Shown here one piece after another: positions 52,428-60,757 of a DNA stretch of 64,000 bases. Within the stretch, counting starts at the first letter, position 1, and the number at the start of each line of letters is the position of its first letter. Under the pieces are notes generated by a model, which was not told the DNA's origin, made no database searches, and saw only the letters and a program-made list of their open reading frames with translations. This DNA comes from Xylanibacter ruminicola (GTDB lineage Bacteria; Bacteroidota; Bacteroidia; Bacteroidales; Bacteroidaceae), in the NCBI GenBank assembly GCA_015060625.1, contig SUYC01000004.1:62001-126000 (forward strand). The letters are read 5' to 3'. A program made the position numbers and the translations under genes.

Positions 52428-54359
52428 ATGACTAAACGATTTCTATTCACGACTCTCCTGATAGCTGGACTTGCAAACAGCGCCCTGGCCGACAGGATGG
52501 AGAAACTCACTTCGCCTAACGGCAAGATTGTGGCTAATATCAATATTGGCAAAGACTTAACCTACAGCGCCTCGCTCGATGGGGAGCAGATCCTGAAGGA
52601 CTGTCCGCTGAGTCTGCAAGTGGGCAAGGAGCTATTAGGCACTAACCTTAAGCTGAAGAGCACAAAGCGCACTCGGATAGACGAGCAGATTCGCCCCGTA
52701 GTGCCTCTGAAACAAGCCATCGTGCCCAACAAGGCCAACGCCTTGACACTCCATTTCAAAGGCTACAGCGTAGAGTTCAGAGCCTACGACAACGGCGTGG
52801 CTTATCGCTTTATTATTAATAAGAAAGGTGTAGTGGATATCGTGAGCGAGGGTATCAGTTACCAGCTGCCCACGGCCTTCGAGGCGCATATCTCGAAGAC
52901 ACGCAGTTTCAACACCTCGTACGAGCAGCCCTACACCCACATCAGCACAGCCCAATACCAGGCTGACGACGAGATGACTTATCTGCCCGTGCTACTGGAA
53001 AGTCCTAAGGGCACCAAGGTGCTCATCTCTGAGAGCGACGTGCGCGACTATCCTCATACCTTCCTCAAGAGCACAGGCGAGAATGGGCTGACAGCCGTTC
53101 ACCCCAAGTCGCCTGAGACCTGGGAGCCTCGCGGCGACCGCAGTTGGACCATCACCAAAGAGCGTGACTGCATTGCCCGTACCAGCGGGCAGCGCACCCT
53201 GCCCTGGCGCTTTGCCGTGATAGGCGATGATGCCACGATAGCAGCCAACCAGATGGAACTGGTGCTGGGCGGCAAGTGCGAACTGAAGGACACGTCGTGG
53301 ATCAAGCCAGGAAAGGTGAACTGGGACTGGTGGAACCACTGGACGGTATGGGATGTGGACTTCGAGTCGGGCATCAACAACGACACCTATAAGTATATCA
53401 TCGACACAGCCTCGAAGTTTGGCGTGGAATATGTGTTGCTCGACGAAGGCTGGAACAAGCGTGTGGAGGATCCCTTCACCTACAGCGACGGTATCGACGT
53501 GAAGGAGCTGGTGGAGTATGGCGCCAAGAAGCATGTGGGCATCATCCTCTGGCTGTCGTGGCTCACCGTAGAGCAGCATACCGACCTGATTAAGCACTAT
53601 GCCGACATGGGCGTGAAAGGCTTGAAGATCGACTTTATGGACCACAGCGACCAGTGGATGGTGAACTTCTACGAGCGCACGGCCCGTGAGTGTGCCAAGC
53701 ACAAGTTGCTGGTGGATTTCCACGGTTCGTTCAAGCCATCTGGTCTGGAGCAGCGCCTGCCCAACCTCATCTCATACGAAGGTGTGCGTGGTTTGGAACA
53801 AGGTGGAGGTTGCCGACCAGAGAACAGCATCTGGCTGCCCTATATGCGCAATGCCGTTGGTGCGATGGACTTTACGCCAGGCTCTATGCAGAATGCTCAG
53901 CCCGAGGACAATCACGGCACAGGTTCGCTGCCGATGGGAGGTGGCACTCGTGCCTATCAGATGGCACTCTACGTATGTTTTGAGAGTGGCTTGCAGATGC
54001 TGGCTGATAGCCCAACCCGCTATCTGCGCGAAGAGGCATGCACACGCTTCATAGCCTCGGTACCCACCACTTGGGACGAAACTCGCGTATTGGCTGCCAA
54101 AGCAGGCGATTACTACGTAGTGGCCAAGCGCAAAGGTGCGAAATGGTTTGTAGGTGCCATCACAGGCAGCAAGCCTCAGGATATCACCATCAGTCTCGAC
54201 TTCCTCAATCAGCCAGCCACACTCACCAGCTTCAGCGACGGCCGCAATGCCCATCGTATTGCCGTAGATTACAAAAAGCAGGTGCAGCAAGTAACCCCAT
54301 CCACCCAACTCACGCTCCATCTGGCACGCAACGGCGGCTGGTGCGGCTCGATAGACTAA
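52428..54359 (+). CDS. Glycoside hydrolase family 97
   Basis: 643 residues from the ATG at 52428 ([20 protein letters not shown], signal peptide); the longer ORF runs into the upstream gene. GH97 beta-sandwich about 25-270 ([19 protein letters not shown]), then the (beta/alpha)8 barrel: [52 protein letters not shown] and [12 protein letters not shown]. The Asp in KIDFMD fits retaining members (alpha-galactosidase type) rather than inverting SusB-type glucosidases, but the specificity is inference. Last residues overlap UDP-xylose synthase by 4 nt. A decayed second copy of its 3' end lies at 55422. Confidence 0.88.
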   Translation: MTKRFLFTTLLIAGLANSALADRMEKLTSPNGKIVANINIGKDLTYSASLDGEQILKDCPLSLQVGKELLGTNLKLKSTKRTRIDEQIRPVVPLKQAIVPNKANALTLHFKGYSVEFRAYDNGVAYRFIINKKGVVDIVSEGISYQLPTAFEAHISKTRSFNTSYEQPYTHISTAQYQADDEMTYLPVLLESPKGTKVLISESDVRDYPHTFLKSTGENGLTAVHPKSPETWEPRGDRSWTITKERDCIARTSGQRTLPWRFAVIGDDATIAANQMELVLGGKCELKDTSWIKPGKVNWDWWNHWTVWDVDFESGINNDTYKYIIDTASKFGVEYVLLDEGWNKRVEDPFTYSDGIDVKELVEYGAKKHVGIILWLSWLTVEQHTDLIKHYADMGVKGLKIDFMDHSDQWMVNFYERTARECAKHKLLVDFHGSFKPSGLEQRLPNLISYEGVRGLEQGGGCRPENSIWLPYMRNAVGAMDFTPGSMQNAQPEDNHGTGSLPMGGGTRAYQMALYVCFESGLQMLADSPTRYLREEACTRFIASVPTTWDETRVLAAKAGDYYVVAKRKGAKWFVGAITGSKPQDITISLDFLNQPATLTSFSDGRNAHRIAVDYKKQVQQVTPSTQLTLHLARNGGWCGSID

Positions 54360-55291
54360 CCTACTTTTTGACGGAAATACGCAATGATATGATCCAGTCC
54401 CTCGTCGAGCGACACCTTGGGCTCCCATCCTAATTCACGCTTGGCAAGTGTGATGTCGGGACGGCGCATCTTAGGATCGTCGCTTGGCAGCGGACGGAAC
54501 ACGATCTTACTCTTGCCGCCTATCTTCTGGATGACCTTCTCTGCCAGTTCAAGCATGGTGAACTCGCCTGGATTTCCAAGGTTTACCGGTCCCGTGAAAT
54601 CATCACCTGTTGCCATCGTGCGAATCATACCCTCTATCAGGTCGCTCACATACTGGAAAGAGCGTGTCTGCTGACCGTCGCCATAGATGGTGAGATCTTC
54701 GCCACGCAGCGCCTGCACCACGAAATTGCTCACCACACGTCCGTCGCTGATAGCCATACGCGGACCATAGGTATTAAAGATACGGATGACCTTGACACGC
54801 ACCTTGTGCAGTCGGTGGTAGTCGAAAAACAGTGTCTCGGCACAGCGCTTACCCTCGTCATAACATGAGCGCAAGCCTATGGGGTTAACATTTCCCCAAT
54901 AACTCTCGGGCTGTGGGTGGATATTCGGGTCGCCATACACCTCGCTGGTGCTGCTCTGCAGTATCTTTGCCTTGGTGCGACGGGCCAAGCCCAACATGTG
55001 GTAGGCACCAAACACGCTGGTCTTGGTGGTCTGTATAGGATCATTCTGATAATAAATAGGTGAGGCGGGACAAGCCAGATTATAAATCTCATCCACCTCG
55101 GCCCAGTAAGGATTGATCACATCGTGGCGCACCAACTCAAAATTCGGCTTACCAATCAAGTGCCACACATTCTCCTTCGAGCCACTATAGAAATTGTCAA
55201 GACAGATTACGTCATACCCGTCGTTCACGAGTCTTTCACAGAGGTGAGAGCCTATAAACCCAGCTCCACCCGTCACCAGAATTCTTTTCAT
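54356..55291 (-). CDS. uxs: UDP-glucuronate decarboxylase (UDP-xylose synthase)
   Basis: 311 residues of the short-chain epimerase fold: [16 protein letters not shown] for NAD binding, [28 protein letters not shown] (UXS signature), the SYK-type site as [12 protein letters not shown] and the FNTYGPRM segment. It converts UDP-glucuronate to UDP-xylose for surface glycans. Convergent with the GH97 gene, sharing 4 nt. Single gene with its own promoter. Confidence 0.92.
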   Translation of the reverse strand: MKRILVTGGAGFIGSHLCERLVNDGYDVICLDNFYSGSKENVWHLIGKPNFELVRHDVINPYWAEVDEIYNLACPASPIYYQNDPIQTTKTSVFGAYHMLGLARRTKAKILQSSTSEVYGDPNIHPQPESYWGNVNPIGLRSCYDEGKRCAETLFFDYHRLHKVRVKVIRIFNTYGPRMAISDGRVVSNFVVQALRGEDLTIYGDGQQTRSFQYVSDLIEGMIRTMATGDDFTGPVNLGNPGEFTMLELAEKVIQKIGGKSKIVFRPLPSDDPKMRRPDITLAKRELGWEPKVSLDEGLDHIIAYFRQKVG

Positions 55292-55318
55292 AAAATTGTT
55301 TTATTATAATAGCGACTG

Positions 55319-55326
55319 CAAAGATA
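55319..55326 (-). promoter_or_regulatory. -7 element (TATCTTTG) for uxs
   Basis: TATCTTTG on the minus strand, 28 nt upstream of the ATG at 55291. Confidence 0.55.
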
Positions 55327-55332
55327 CAAAGA

Positions 55333-55364
55333 AATCCCGACATTCTAAATGAATTGCCGGGATT
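55333..55364. terminator. Possible terminator AATCCCG/CGGGATT
   Basis: AATCCCG, 18-nt loop, CGGGATT. On the plus strand it is followed by ATATTCTTTTTC; on the minus strand by TTCTTTG, where it could end the WYL operon transcript. Confidence 0.45.
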
Positions 55365-55421
55365 ATATTCTTTTTCTCAAAAACCTTGGAATAAATCAAT
55401 CCAATGGTATCTCAGGATGCT

Positions 55422-55490
55422 GGTAACCCATCCACCCAACTCAAGCTCCACTTAGTTCGCAACGGTGGCTGGTGCGGCTCGTTCGAATAA
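55422..55490 (+). pseudogene. Decayed 3' end of a second GH97 gene
   Basis: The translated tail here ([20 protein letters not shown] then stop) matches the end of the GH97 protein ([20 protein letters not shown]) residue for residue except for four changes; the DNA is near-identical with one C lost near the start. No GH97 catalytic part is left upstream. It marks a past GH97 copy or duplication that the accessory region has since cut. A small terminator-like hairpin (55527-55556) follows. Confidence 0.75.
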
Positions 55491-55509
55491 CTGGGATACT
55501 GGGATTTGG
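55485..55509 (+). repeat. 25-bp direct repeat, left copy
   Basis: GAATAACTGGGATACTGGG and 6 more bases are identical to 60758-60782. The left copy includes the stop codon of the GH97 remnant. Confidence 0.85.
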
Positions 55510-55526
55510 GAAATATTGCTTAATTG

Positions 55527-55556
55527 ATGGCATCAGAGATTATAAACTGATGCCAT
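55527..55556. repeat. Hairpin ATGGCATCAG/CTGATGCCAT at the WYL 3' end
   Basis: A 10-bp perfect stem with a 10-nt loop that holds the WYL stop codon. On the plus strand it is followed by TTCTTTTATCC, a terminator-like tail for anything reading out of the GH97 remnant; on the minus strand the tail is not T-rich. Confidence 0.55.
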
Positions 55557-56486
55557 TTCTTTTATCCACCGGATTACTTCCTTTCGTACATGTTCTGGCG
55601 ATATCACTTCAACCTCGCTACTCATCGACAGAATATGCTGAATAAAATCGTAGGTGGGCATTACTGTCACTTCAAAGATTGAGTAGTCGCTATGCTTTTC
55701 CACCTCACGTTGCGACCAGTGTATCGGCAGTTTTCGCAGATAGTCGCGCCTGTGGTTAATGTCGGTAGCCTTTATTCGAATACGCTCTGCTTTATGCACT
55801 TCGGGTTCAACTATGATGCCATAGGCGTCAGCAAAGTAGGAGTCTACCGAAAGCCCACGTGGCATCTTGAATGTGTCCTCTGTGGCAAAAATCCGATGTA
55901 CCCTGTCAAGCGCATAGCGTCGGATACGCCCTTGCTTAGCACGTTCCTCAGGCTCTTCACCCTCAGGCGCATTAAGCATCACACCAACGACATACCATCT
56001 TTGCTGGAATACTCGTACAAAGTATGGCTCCAGCAATATCTCGCAAGGCTCATCATCAAAGAAATCCTGATAAAGGAGGTTTACTACCTGGTTTTTCTTC
56101 ATGCATTCCAATATCTTCAACAAATGCCCATTTCCATATTGAATCGTTTCGTACATCACCCTATCGCGCAGTCCTTTACTATCCTGCAATAGTCCGTTAA
56201 CGGCAAAAGCAGACAAAAGCCAATCCTTAACATTGTCTTTCTCTAACCACTCACGATTAACAATGCGATACCTGTACCCATTACGAGCATCAGACGATAT
56301 TTCGATATCAAAGGCATCCTCTATAGCACGTAGGCAATCAGCAAACGTTCGCTTAGGCAAGGTGGTCTTCAGCGTATTCAGTTCCGTACTCTCCCACTCA
56401 TAAGCAAACTCCTTATACGTCAATCCCTTGGGATTTTCGTATAGTTTTGATAATATCCAGATATGTCTGCGCAGGTAGTCCTTCAT
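55533..56486 (-). CDS. WYL-domain transcriptional regulator
   Basis: 317 residues. N-terminal winged-helix part (LRRHIWILSKLYENPKGLTYKEFAYEW), WYL domain (MKKNQVVNLLYQDFFDDEPCEILLEPYFVRVFQQRWYVVG, about 125-200) and a WCX-like C-terminus (ERIRIKATDINHRRDYLRKLPIH). WYL proteins sense nucleic-acid or nucleotide ligands and often control defence systems. It is the last gene of the minus-strand run that starts near 59654, 19 nt after the 56506 gene, with no promoter of its own seen, so it may autoregulate the operon. Confidence 0.85.
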   Translation of the reverse strand: MKDYLRRHIWILSKLYENPKGLTYKEFAYEWESTELNTLKTTLPKRTFADCLRAIEDAFDIEISSDARNGYRYRIVNREWLEKDNVKDWLLSAFAVNGLLQDSKGLRDRVMYETIQYGNGHLLKILECMKKNQVVNLLYQDFFDDEPCEILLEPYFVRVFQQRWYVVGVMLNAPEGEEPEERAKQGRIRRYALDRVHRIFATEDTFKMPRGLSVDSYFADAYGIIVEPEVHKAERIRIKATDINHRRDYLRKLPIHWSQREVEKHSDYSIFEVTVMPTYDFIQHILSMSSEVEVISPEHVRKEVIRWIKEMASVYNL

Positions 56487-56505
56487 ACAACGTCAAAATC
56501 CTTTT

Positions 56506-57081
56506 TTATTCATCCTCGTCGGCAACTTCCTTGCCGTTAATCAGCTTCAGCATCTTCGACACATACCCCTTGTGGGCATACAGTTGCTTAAAGCGATGCA
56601 CATTATTTGGCACGATTTCTATACGCCCATCGTCTGTTTCGTGGATAACAAGATCCAGCAGTCCGATAATATGCCCAGCCTTAGCGATGGTAATACCATA
56701 TTTAACAGCCAACGCCTTACGACCTATATAATAAGTAATGTCGCGAATACTCCTTGGGTTAATATCATCAAGACTAATGCCTGGATAGTTCTGACGAATA
56801 GCTGCAATCAGCCCATCCTTTTCTGGTAATCTTGCACTCACCCCTGGCCATGCAATAGCACTAAAATCCACATGCCCATTCTGCGCAGGCTGAGGCACTC
56901 GGCTCGAACCCATCCGAGCCAAGTCTGCCTTCATTCTGCTTACTACCTCAGGAGCCAATCGCTCCTCATCCAATTTCTTAATCAGATGTTCAGGCACTGG
57001 GTGCTCACATATCTCTTTCAGTGTCCTGCCCTCACCATTTATCCCTCCATTGCCAGAGGGAATATAATCATCAATACTCAT
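56506..57081 (-). CDS. Unknown protein with a His-rich C-terminal segment
   Basis: 191 residues. N-terminal 60 are low-complexity (GNGGINGEGRTLKEICEH). The C-terminal half has DINPRSIRDITYYIGRKALAV and IHETDDGRIEIVPNNVHRFKQ, then LYAHKGYV. The order H...GRIEIVP..VH.....H.G loosely resembles His-Asn-His-type nuclease ends of polymorphic toxins, but the first conserved histidines are not where I would expect, so this is only a suggestion. Base use is like the normal genome, unlike the AT-rich genes next to it. It is 24 nt after the TerB-like gene. Confidence 0.5.
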   Translation of the reverse strand: MSIDDYIPSGNGGINGEGRTLKEICEHPVPEHLIKKLDEERLAPEVVSRMKADLARMGSSRVPQPAQNGHVDFSAIAWPGVSARLPEKDGLIAAIRQNYPGISLDDINPRSIRDITYYIGRKALAVKYGITIAKAGHIIGLLDLVIHETDDGRIEIVPNNVHRFKQLYAHKGYVSKMLKLINGKEVADEDE

Positions 57082-57105
57082 GTTCTTATCTTCACAATAT
57101 AATAA

Positions 57106-57504
57106 TCATGCTAGATACTCAGAAATATCAATATCATCATCTAGACCTAACCTTTGCTTCCACTCCATGTAATATTTTGTTTCATTTGGATGAATTACTC
57201 CGTCTGCTTCTATGACACCATTTATAAAATACGACAACGTTTTTAATAGAGGTTTTTTCTCTTCATATTCTACGGCTTCAAGCATTTTTTTAGTCTCATC
57301 AACAAGATAATCTATATCGATAGAGGTGCATAAAGATCTCTTAATCTGTAAAAGATCATCTAGTGGTATTTCTTGTTTCGACATTTCATTTATATATTTG
57401 TCAATAAACTCAGATTCGCGAACATCATATTCTCCATCGCAATTAGCGATGAAGCTTCCAAGCTCCATAACTAATTTAATAAGTTTTCTTTTTCTGGCCT
57501 CCAT
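57106..57504 (-). CDS. TerB-like helical protein
   Basis: 132 residues from the ATG at 57504; the ORF-track start at 57513 is a TTG that overlaps the upstream stop. Two acidic, calcium-site-like turns typical of TerB/DjlA N-terminal folds: FIANCDGEYDVRESEFI and VIEADGVIHPNETKYY. TerB proteins are scaffold subunits in tellurite/stress and in some phage-resistance operons. It begins one base before the 57506 gene's stop codon, so it is coupled. AT-rich composition. Confidence 0.75.
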   Translation of the reverse strand: MEARKRKLIKLVMELGSFIANCDGEYDVRESEFIDKYINEMSKQEIPLDDLLQIKRSLCTSIDIDYLVDETKKMLEAVEYEEKKPLLKTLSYFINGVIEADGVIHPNETKYYMEWKQRLGLDDDIDISEYLA

Positions 57505-57505
57505 A

Positions 57506-58252
57506 CTACTCAAATATTAATTTGGTTTCAATCAAGATATCTTGCTTTTTAGATACTATTTGGTTATAGTTAGCACTCAATTTAAAAATGCTTGAAACTT
57601 TTAAAGAAAAGGCAATATCTAATTGACTATTTAGTTCCTTTGTTAAATTGAATCTTACATGTTGACTTGTTAACTGGTTCCCAAATTTCGGGTTCCTTGT
57701 CTTCAATAAATAATTAATATCGTCATCATCATATAATCCATTTTGTTTTGCTTCCAAGACAGCCTGATTATAAGAAGCCATGGAAAATTCGCCTCTGAAA
57801 GTTTCGTGTCTATAATACTTTCCTGTCATTGAGTCGTTCTCTTTAATTCGTACTGAACTTGCGGCATTTATTAGTTTATAATCCAGTTCTCCATTTGCAT
57901 TAATAATCCGTTCTTTGCTCTCTGTTATTGCAAAGGTAGTCTCATACTCTTTTGCTCCAAGATAATGAGCAATAATACCTAAACTTTTAAATTTGGCTTT
58001 AGTAAGGACATCTTCTGTTGTTTCTAGAGGGATATATTTATTTGGTTTAAATGGATGTTTTATCAAAATAGTATCTAATACAGGTACTTTTTTCCCATCA
58101 AATATATCGACGCCCATCTCATAAATATCGTCAAGTGAAACTATTTGCACATTAGGGTTCAACTTGTTTGCAGTTTTCTCCCACATGTAATTTGTAGCAC
58201 GTTCTTCACTAGTAACATAAATGATGTCTCTTGTCAATTTGCAATTTTCCAT
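57506..58252 (-). CDS. Unknown protein in the AT-rich cassette
   Basis: 248 residues. I recognise no domain. Features: N-terminal alpha/beta-like part (IIYVTSEERATNYMWEK), a region KSLGIIAHYLGAKEYETTFAI, a polar acidic patch (NGLYDDDDINYLL) and a C-terminal beta-rich, alternating hydrophobic end (LNSQLDIAFSLKVSSIFKLS). No signal peptide or membrane helix. Its start lies 19 nt inside the tail-anchored protein gene. The alternation at the end resembles amphipathic strands of membrane-active proteins, which is only a hint. Confidence 0.55.
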   Translation of the reverse strand: MENCKLTRDIIYVTSEERATNYMWEKTANKLNPNVQIVSLDDIYEMGVDIFDGKKVPVLDTILIKHPFKPNKYIPLETTEDVLTKAKFKSLGIIAHYLGAKEYETTFAITESKERIINANGELDYKLINAASSVRIKENDSMTGKYYRHETFRGEFSMASYNQAVLEAKQNGLYDDDDINYLLKTRNPKFGNQLTSQHVRFNLTKELNSQLDIAFSLKVSSIFKLSANYNQIVSKKQDILIETKLIFE

Positions 58253-58710
58253 ATAATCAATATTAATAGGGTTATACTTGATAAAATCCCACCATATATA
58301 AACTTATCCGAAAGATAAGGAAGTATTTTAAGCTCATTTTCAAAGCAATCACGCTTAATATTTGCTGCATAATTATTTAGAATCTGGCACGCTTCGTTAA
58401 TATCTGTCGATTTAGTATAAAAAAGGAATGGCATGTTCCTTCCAAGTTCGTCTTTCTCTTGAAAACAGGCTTTAATTAAAATTCCAGAAGAGTCTTTGGC
58501 AAATTTAAAGTTTTTAGATTTAATTATTCCATAATCTTTTAATTGTTCAATTAACCATACCCATTTGCCTTTTTCACCTGATTTCTTATTGATTAATCTT
58601 AATGCATCAGATGCAATTCCTGTGGACATCTCAGAATAAAATTCTCCATCGACAATAATAGAATTTTTCTGATTGGCAGATTCGTTTTGTGTATAAAGAA
58701 TATTTTCCAT
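58234..58710 (-). CDS. Tail-anchored small protein
   Basis: 158 residues, mainly soluble with a YG...LRLINKKSGEKGKWVWLIE segment and a single hydrophobic helix at the extreme C-terminus (FIYGGILSSITLLILIIWKI), the layout of a tail-anchored protein with the body in the cytoplasm. I do not recognise the family. It lies 5 nt after the GTPase gene and overlaps the next gene by 19 nt. With the GTPase helix at the other end, both members point to a membrane-docked complex. Confidence 0.6.
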   Translation of the reverse strand: MENILYTQNESANQKNSIIVDGEFYSEMSTGIASDALRLINKKSGEKGKWVWLIEQLKDYGIIKSKNFKFAKDSSGILIKACFQEKDELGRNMPFLFYTKSTDINEACQILNNYAANIKRDCFENELKILPYLSDKFIYGGILSSITLLILIIWKIAN

Positions 58711-58715
58711 ATTTT

Positions 58716-59423
58716 CTAACTAAATATTTTTCCCAACTTTTCCATTAGAACTTTTTTGTTTCTCATATCCTGCATAAAAAACCTACTAGGGATAAACAGG
58801 CGACTATAATCCTTTCCCATTACAGAATTCTTTATTGACGAATATGCTTTATTCCTTTCATCATCATTAGAGAACATATCTGCAAAAGTTGCGAAAACGT
58901 TTACAGTGCATTTACTTTCTAGCGAATGCCTATTAACAAACTCTAAACGAGATTGTGTTTGCTTCCTATAATTATCTTTGTTTAGGTAGTCATGTGCGTT
59001 GAAAAGAAAAAACACAATTTCATTACTATTTATCATGTCCTCATAATAGTCAAGAATTAGTTCTTCGCCTCCGCCAATATCTTTACCTCCTTCTATAGAA
59101 ACAACTCGGTTTCCAAGTACAATGTTAAATTTCTCATAATCTTCTTCGCCTATTGTTGCTGCGTAGTCCTTATAATCTTTGTTTCGAATATTTGCTAGGA
59201 ACTGCGTCTTTCCAGCACCTTTCATTCCAAGAACCGCTATGGTCTTACCTTTTTCTGGTTCTGGCTCACCACAAAACCAGCCTATAAGTGCACCTACCAC
59301 AAGAGCAGCACCGCCACCAGCAAGTGCTGCATATGCAATAATTGGAATAAACCACCATACAGCTTCTTGCTGTTGATAAACTGGAATAGTAATAGATTGT
59401 AATAATAAAATTGAATGATACAT
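58716..59423 (-). CDS. Membrane-anchored P-loop GTPase-like protein
   Basis: 235 residues. N-terminal membrane helices (WWFIPIIAYAALAGGGAALVVGALIGWF) then a small P-loop domain: Walker A VLGMKGAGKTQFL, a switch-II-like stretch GGKDIGGGEELIL, hydrophobic FFLFNAHDYL and a G4-like strand NVFATFADMF in place of NKxD. It looks like a Ras-fold GTPase, though ATP use is possible. It follows the DUF6140-like gene by 9 nt. AT-rich. Confidence 0.7.
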   Translation of the reverse strand: MYHSILLLQSITIPVYQQQEAVWWFIPIIAYAALAGGGAALVVGALIGWFCGEPEPEKGKTIAVLGMKGAGKTQFLANIRNKDYKDYAATIGEEDYEKFNIVLGNRVVSIEGGKDIGGGEELILDYYEDMINSNEIVFFLFNAHDYLNKDNYRKQTQSRLEFVNRHSLESKCTVNVFATFADMFSNDDERNKAYSSIKNSVMGKDYSRLFIPSRFFMQDMRNKKVLMEKLGKIFS

Positions 59424-59432
59424 AATTATTAG

Positions 59433-59654
59433 TTATTTAATTTTTATTGCTTCCAAATACGCAGAGTTCAAGGCTCCTGCTTTCTTTAAATCGATACCAT
59501 ATACTCGCATAAAGGCATCGGCTACAGCCTGACCTCCATTGGCGGTAATAGGGTTGACAGCGGATACCGTCGCCACCTCAACACTCATGCCTGGTTCTAT
59601 CAGGATGCCATTGGTGAGTTTTCGAGCTCTTGTAGTTACTTTGAATAGTGCCAT
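59433..59654 (-). CDS. Small DUF6140-like protein
   Basis: 73 residues from the ATG at 59654 (MALFKVTTRARKLTNG); an ATG two codons upstream at 59660 is the alternative, while the ORF-track start lies in the structured leader. It has GMSVEVATVSAVNPITANGG and AFMRVYGIDLKKAGAL, which I recall as the Bacteroidetes family annotated DUF6140. The function is unknown. It is the first gene of the seven-gene minus-strand run and has normal base use. A promoter and a long folded leader lie upstream. Confidence 0.7.
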   Translation of the reverse strand: MALFKVTTRARKLTNGILIEPGMSVEVATVSAVNPITANGGQAVADAFMRVYGIDLKKAGALNSAYLEAIKIK

Positions 59655-59696
59655 AAGCATTTTAACGTTTTTAGTTCCTTTGTAATTGAAAGCGCA

Positions 59697-59848
59697 GACC
59701 TCGTGTCGATATCCTACAACGGAGGTCCTGAGAAAACCTTGAAGGTGGAATATGACAGAAGTCCGCGCTATGGTAACGCGGAAACAACTGTACGACATTC
59801 CCCACCTTCACTTTCATGTCCCGCTTAAGCAGACAGGGAGTTCTCAGG
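59697..59848 (-). ncRNA. Structured 5' leader RNA (candidate cis-element)
   Basis: The stretch of about 235 nt between the promoter and the DUF6140-like gene holds nested complementary segments on the minus strand. Outer stem: CCTGAGAA with TTCTCAGG. Inside it: TGAAGGTGG with CCACCTTCA, itself holding CCGCG/CGCGG, and a side hairpin TGTC...GACA around CTTAAG. A further hairpin GACCTC/GAGGTC lies 3' of the outer stem, sharing one base. The set fits a multi-branched RNA. No known family is recognised, and overlapping short ORFs are thought spurious. Confidence 0.55.
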
Positions 59849-59892
59849 TTCCCGTTTGGTGAGAATGAAGCACTTTGCTTCGCTTTATGTGG

Positions 59893-59900
59893 CAAAGGTA
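59893..59900 (-). promoter_or_regulatory. -7 element (TACCTTTG) of the leader RNA/operon
   Basis: TACCTTTG on the minus strand, about 240 nt before the DUF6140-like start; no clear -33 TTTG. Confidence 0.5.
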
Positions 59901-59969
59901 CAAAAACTTTCCAATTAAAAAGCATTAAAAGCAAAAAAGTTGTTATCTTCTGTCAAAATTCCATCTATT

Positions 59970-60215
59970 TCAGTCAATTCCTAACATGTCGCAGATGTAG
60001 TTTGATGTTACTCGACTCATCTTAACAAGTAGCTTAAGTAGTATTATTGGTAATACGATAATAGTGACCCAGGTGTACCAGTGAAGATCGGTGAAACCTT
60101 TTGCGTCCTGTTCGCCAAGTAACAGGGGTACTAATATAAAGATTGCAGCTAACGCAGTACCACCAAAGGCAAAAAGTATAATCAATGTGATTATGGTTGT
60201 AAGACATCCTCTCAT
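59970..60215 (-). CDS. Small two-helix membrane protein (81 aa)
   Basis: 81 residues with an AAGGAG Shine-Dalgarno nine bases before the ATG. Helices: TIITLIILFAFGGTALAAIFILVPLLLG and WVTIIVLPIILLKLLVK, then a short polar tail (SNYICDMLGID). No family is recognised. It is the third of three tiny membrane-protein genes (16 nt after the 60232 gene), and the structured leader gene run starts just beyond it. Confidence 0.6.
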   Translation of the reverse strand: MRGCLTTIITLIILFAFGGTALAAIFILVPLLLGEQDAKGFTDLHWYTWVTIIVLPIILLKLLVKMSRVTSNYICDMLGID

Positions 60216-60231
60216 AACATTTACTCCTTTC

Positions 60232-60468
60232 TTATTTTATAATTAGGTATATCAACCAACTAAGCACCTTGCAAGTTATCAGAAAGGCTACAGCGCCAAT
60301 AACCAAACATAGCAATGCTGGCCAAAGTGCTATACACTCCCAACGCTCGGTCATTACTTTAGTGGCCGACATAAGGGTGATACATGGCACGGGTGCAGCG
60401 GCAATACATAAAAACACAGCAATCCACTCGGCAATACTCTTTCTTTTATTCTTCTTAATCTCTTCCAT
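60232..60468 (-). CDS. Small two-helix membrane protein (78 aa)
   Basis: 78 residues: a basic start (MEEIKKNKRKSIAEWIAV), helix WIAVFLCIAAAPVPCITLM, a short loop and helix LLCLVIGAVAFLITCKVLSWLIYLI. No known family. It lies 9 nt after the 60478 gene and 16 nt before the 59970 gene, so all three are likely one transcript. Confidence 0.6.
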   Translation of the reverse strand: MEEIKKNKRKSIAEWIAVFLCIAAAPVPCITLMSATKVMTERWECIALWPALLCLVIGAVAFLITCKVLSWLIYLIIK

Positions 60469-60477
60469 ATTTATTAC

Positions 60478-60624
60478 TTATATTAAATTTTGCTTTTTAC
60501 TTCTCCTGATTTCACAATACTGATGCCTGAGCAACGCTGCATAGTAAATTCCAGCTATACTCCATCCAATGGGCCCCAAAAAGATTGTGAGCCACCTAAA
60601 TACCTTATTTGTATCCATACTCAT
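60478..60624 (-). CDS. Very small membrane protein (48 aa)
   Basis: 48 residues from the ATG at 60624 (MSMDTNKVFRWLTIFLGPIG); the ORF-track start at 60738 would include a hairpin and has no support. One hydrophobic stretch (WLTIFLGPIGWSIAGIYYAALL) and a basic end (EIRRSKKQNLI). First of the three small membrane genes. Short size makes it less certain. Confidence 0.5.
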   Translation of the reverse strand: MSMDTNKVFRWLTIFLGPIGWSIAGIYYAALLRHQYCEIRRSKKQNLI

Positions 60625-60671
60625 TTTTTTTAATTCAACAATATTTAATATCGGCAGCGAAATTAGGTGGT

Positions 60672-60696
60672 AGGTATGCGAAAAACCCGCATACCT
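60672..60696. repeat. Hairpin AGGTATGCG/CGCATACCT upstream of the small membrane genes
   Basis: A 9-bp perfect stem around AAAAACC. It lies about 50 nt before the 48-aa gene on the minus strand, with no T-tract on either side, so an operator or leader element is more likely than a terminator. Confidence 0.55.
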
Positions 60697-60757
60697 GGAA
60701 AAAAAATTGCAATGCGATGCAGATTTTAACAAAAACACCTAGAAAACCCTGCACCAG

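Noticed and set aside
55399-55490. A 25-residue ORF (starting MVSQDAGN) as a real small gene
   Set aside because: Its sequence is the copied tail of GH97, so it is a remnant.
59671-59934. 87-aa minus-strand ORF in the DUF6140 leader
   Set aside because: It starts before the -7 element and its bases are better explained by paired RNA segments.
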